Under the pieces are notes generated by a model, which made no database searches, had not been told where the DNA came from, and saw nothing but the letters and a program-made list of their open reading frames with translations. Made by a program: the position numbers and the translations under genes. From assembly GCA_035630195.1 (NCBI GenBank), contig DASQLD010000467.1:1-6317 (forward strand): a stretch of DNA of 6,317 bases, in the 5' to 3' direction. Of this stretch, positions 5,182-6,317 are shown one piece after another. Numbering within the stretch: position 1 is the stretch's first letter; the number at the start of each line of letters is the position of its first letter. Source of the stretch: DASQDN01 sp035630195 (lineage in GTDB: Bacteria > Acidobacteriota > Terriglobia > Bryobacterales > Bryobacteraceae).

Positions 5182-6317
5182 ACCTCTGTTTTCATGGACA
5201 AATCATCCTACCCGATGGAGTTCTAGCGAACGGTTATGTATCCTGCACCGGTGACCGCATAGTTACGGTGGGGACTGACAAACCGATCGGTACTCAGATT
5301 ATTGAGGGCGACTACATCGCGCCCGGCTTTATCGACATGCACGTGCATGGCGGCGACGGAGCCGACTACATGGATGGGACTCCGGATGCGGTACGAACTG
5401 CAAATCGAGCCCATGCGCGCCACGGCACGACGACGATTTTCCCGACTACTACCACTGGCTCAACGGCGGAGATCGAAGCGATGCTGAACGCGTGCAAGGA
5501 AGTTCAGCAGTGCGGGTCCATTGAGGATGGCTCCCGCATCGCCGGTGTCCACTATTACGGCCCGTACTTCGCCGAGGACAAAGTTGGCTGCCACTCCGTC
5601 GAAGGGCGGCGAGACCCCGATCCGGCCGAGTATGAGCCATTCCTCGCGTCAGGATTGATTCGCATTGCAACATGCGCGGCAGAGTTGCCGGGAGCAGAGC
5701 AGTTCTATTCGATCGCGTCACGCCACGGATGTCTCGTTACCTGTGGCCACTCGAACTCTAACTGGCAAGAAATGGAACAAGGGTACGCCGCGGGACTTCG
5801 GCACGTCGACCATTTCTGGTGCGCCATGAGTTCGGTTTCCTCCGTCCGAGCGCGCTGCGGTACGCCGATGCAGGGCAGCATGGAGCAGTTCGTTTTGGCG
5901 AATCCAGAAATGAGCACCGAGGTAATCGCCGACGGATGTCATCTTGCTCCTGAGCTGCTCGAGTTCTCCTATCGGATGAAAGGCGCGGATCGCTTATGCC
6001 TGGTAACCGACTGCAATCGAGCGCTGGATATGCCGCCCGGGCGCTATCGCTTCGGTCCGCAAGATTCGGGCTCGTGGTTCGAGAGCGATGGTCGCGTCGG
6101 CTTCGTTCCTGGTCAAGGACTTGCCAGCTCGGTAGTTGGGATGGATACCATGGTGCGGAATATGGCGAAGCAGTCTAGCGCGAGCTTGCCGCACGTATTC
6201 CGGATGGCGACCTTGACTCCGGCGGAGCGCACGGGCATCGGCCGGGAGACAGGAAGCCTGGCTCCAGGGAAACGTGCCGATATTCTTGTACTGACGAAGG
6301 ATCTGCAGGTCGAGCAT
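5178..6317 (+). CDS. NagA-like amidohydrolase (N-acetylglucosamine-6-phosphate deacetylase family), 3' end outside window
   Basis: The frame is open to the last base, giving 380 residues without a stop. AAGAGGA 3 nt before the ATG is a good ribosome binding site, and the start overlaps the YdcF-family stop (ATGA). The amidohydrolase pattern is clear: APGFIDMHVHGG with H55 and H57, GHSN with H191, DHFWCAM with H212, the catalytic aspartate D278 in LVTDCNRAL, and a closing GSLAPGKRADILVL (359-372). NagA deacetylates GlcNAc-6-phosphate in amino-sugar and cell-wall recycling. However, the usual HLEGP, whose Glu is a metal ligand (E131 in E. coli), reads H125-Y-Y-G-P129 here, and the usual HLFNAM reads HFWCAM. 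It is therefore a divergent branch whose metal use and substrate may differ, so I give no gene symbol. About 10-20 residues are probably missing. Confidence 0.87.
   Translation, partial: MNLCFHGQIILPDGVLANGYVSCTGDRIVTVGTDKPIGTQIIEGDYIAPGFIDMHVHGGDGADYMDGTPDAVRTANRAHARHGTTTIFPTTTTGSTAEIEAMLNACKEVQQCGSIEDGSRIAGVHYYGPYFAEDKVGCHSVEGRRDPDPAEYEPFLASGLIRIATCAAELPGAEQFYSIASRHGCLVTCGHSNSNWQEMEQGYAAGLRHVDHFWCAMSSVSSVRARCGTPMQGSMEQFVLANPEMSTEVIADGCHLAPELLEFSYRMKGADRLCLVTDCNRALDMPPGRYRFGPQDSGSWFESDGRVGFVPGQGLASSVVGMDTMVRNMAKQSSASLPHVFRMATLTPAERTGIGRETGSLAPGKRADILVLTKDLQVEH

Noticed and set aside
5994..6317. 107-aa minus-strand ORF opposite the NagA-like gene
   Set aside because: Antisense to a region encoding the well-conserved catalytic Asp and C-terminal amidohydrolase motif.

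Overview
The window is a moderately GC-rich stretch of bacterial chromosome. The gene mix suggests a soil-type Acidobacteriota member, perhaps Solibacteres/Bryobacter-like. It has a DUF1501 protein, a secreted ankyrin-repeat protein with a CxxCH heme site and a squalene-cyclase-like C-terminus, several small secreted proteins of unknown function, and a divergent NagA-type amidohydrolase. This placement is an inference from family content, not from a marker gene. No RNA gene, insertion sequence or CRISPR array was seen.

Layout. (1) 1-814, plus strand: the 3' end of a DUF1501 gene, then a 161-aa secreted protein of unknown function. (2) 805-4333, minus strand, transcribed right to left: a secreted two-repeat protein (4333-3672) whose signal peptide and body lie in different frames; a CcmC-like heme-handling membrane protein (3654-2986, GTG start); a 48-aa CcmD-like protein (2977-2831) that a 60-residue cutoff would miss; and the large ankyrin/CxxCH/cyclase-like protein (2757-805). 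The first three are 17 and 8 nt apart. The last follows a 73-nt gap holding a 9-bp inverted repeat that covers its Shine-Dalgarno sequence. Its 3' end overlaps the convergent 161-aa gene by 10 bp. (3) 4334-4494: divergent intergenic region. (4) 4495-6317, plus strand: a YdcF-family protein overlapping by ATGA with a NagA-like deacetylase that runs off the window.

How the genes fit together. CcmC and CcmD belong to cytochrome c maturation system I, which attaches heme to CxxCH motifs outside the cytoplasmic membrane. The next gene downstream encodes an exported CxxCH protein, so it is a plausible client, although ccmA, B, E and F are not in the window. The YdcF/NagA pair looks like a separate, translationally coupled unit, probably acting on an amino-sugar-like or related substrate; no substrate can be read from the sequence. 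I found no clearly new multi-gene system. The points most worth following up are the apparent frameshift at 4253-4258, the loss of the metal-binding Glu in the NagA-like protein, and the inverted repeat over the ankyrin gene's ribosome binding site.
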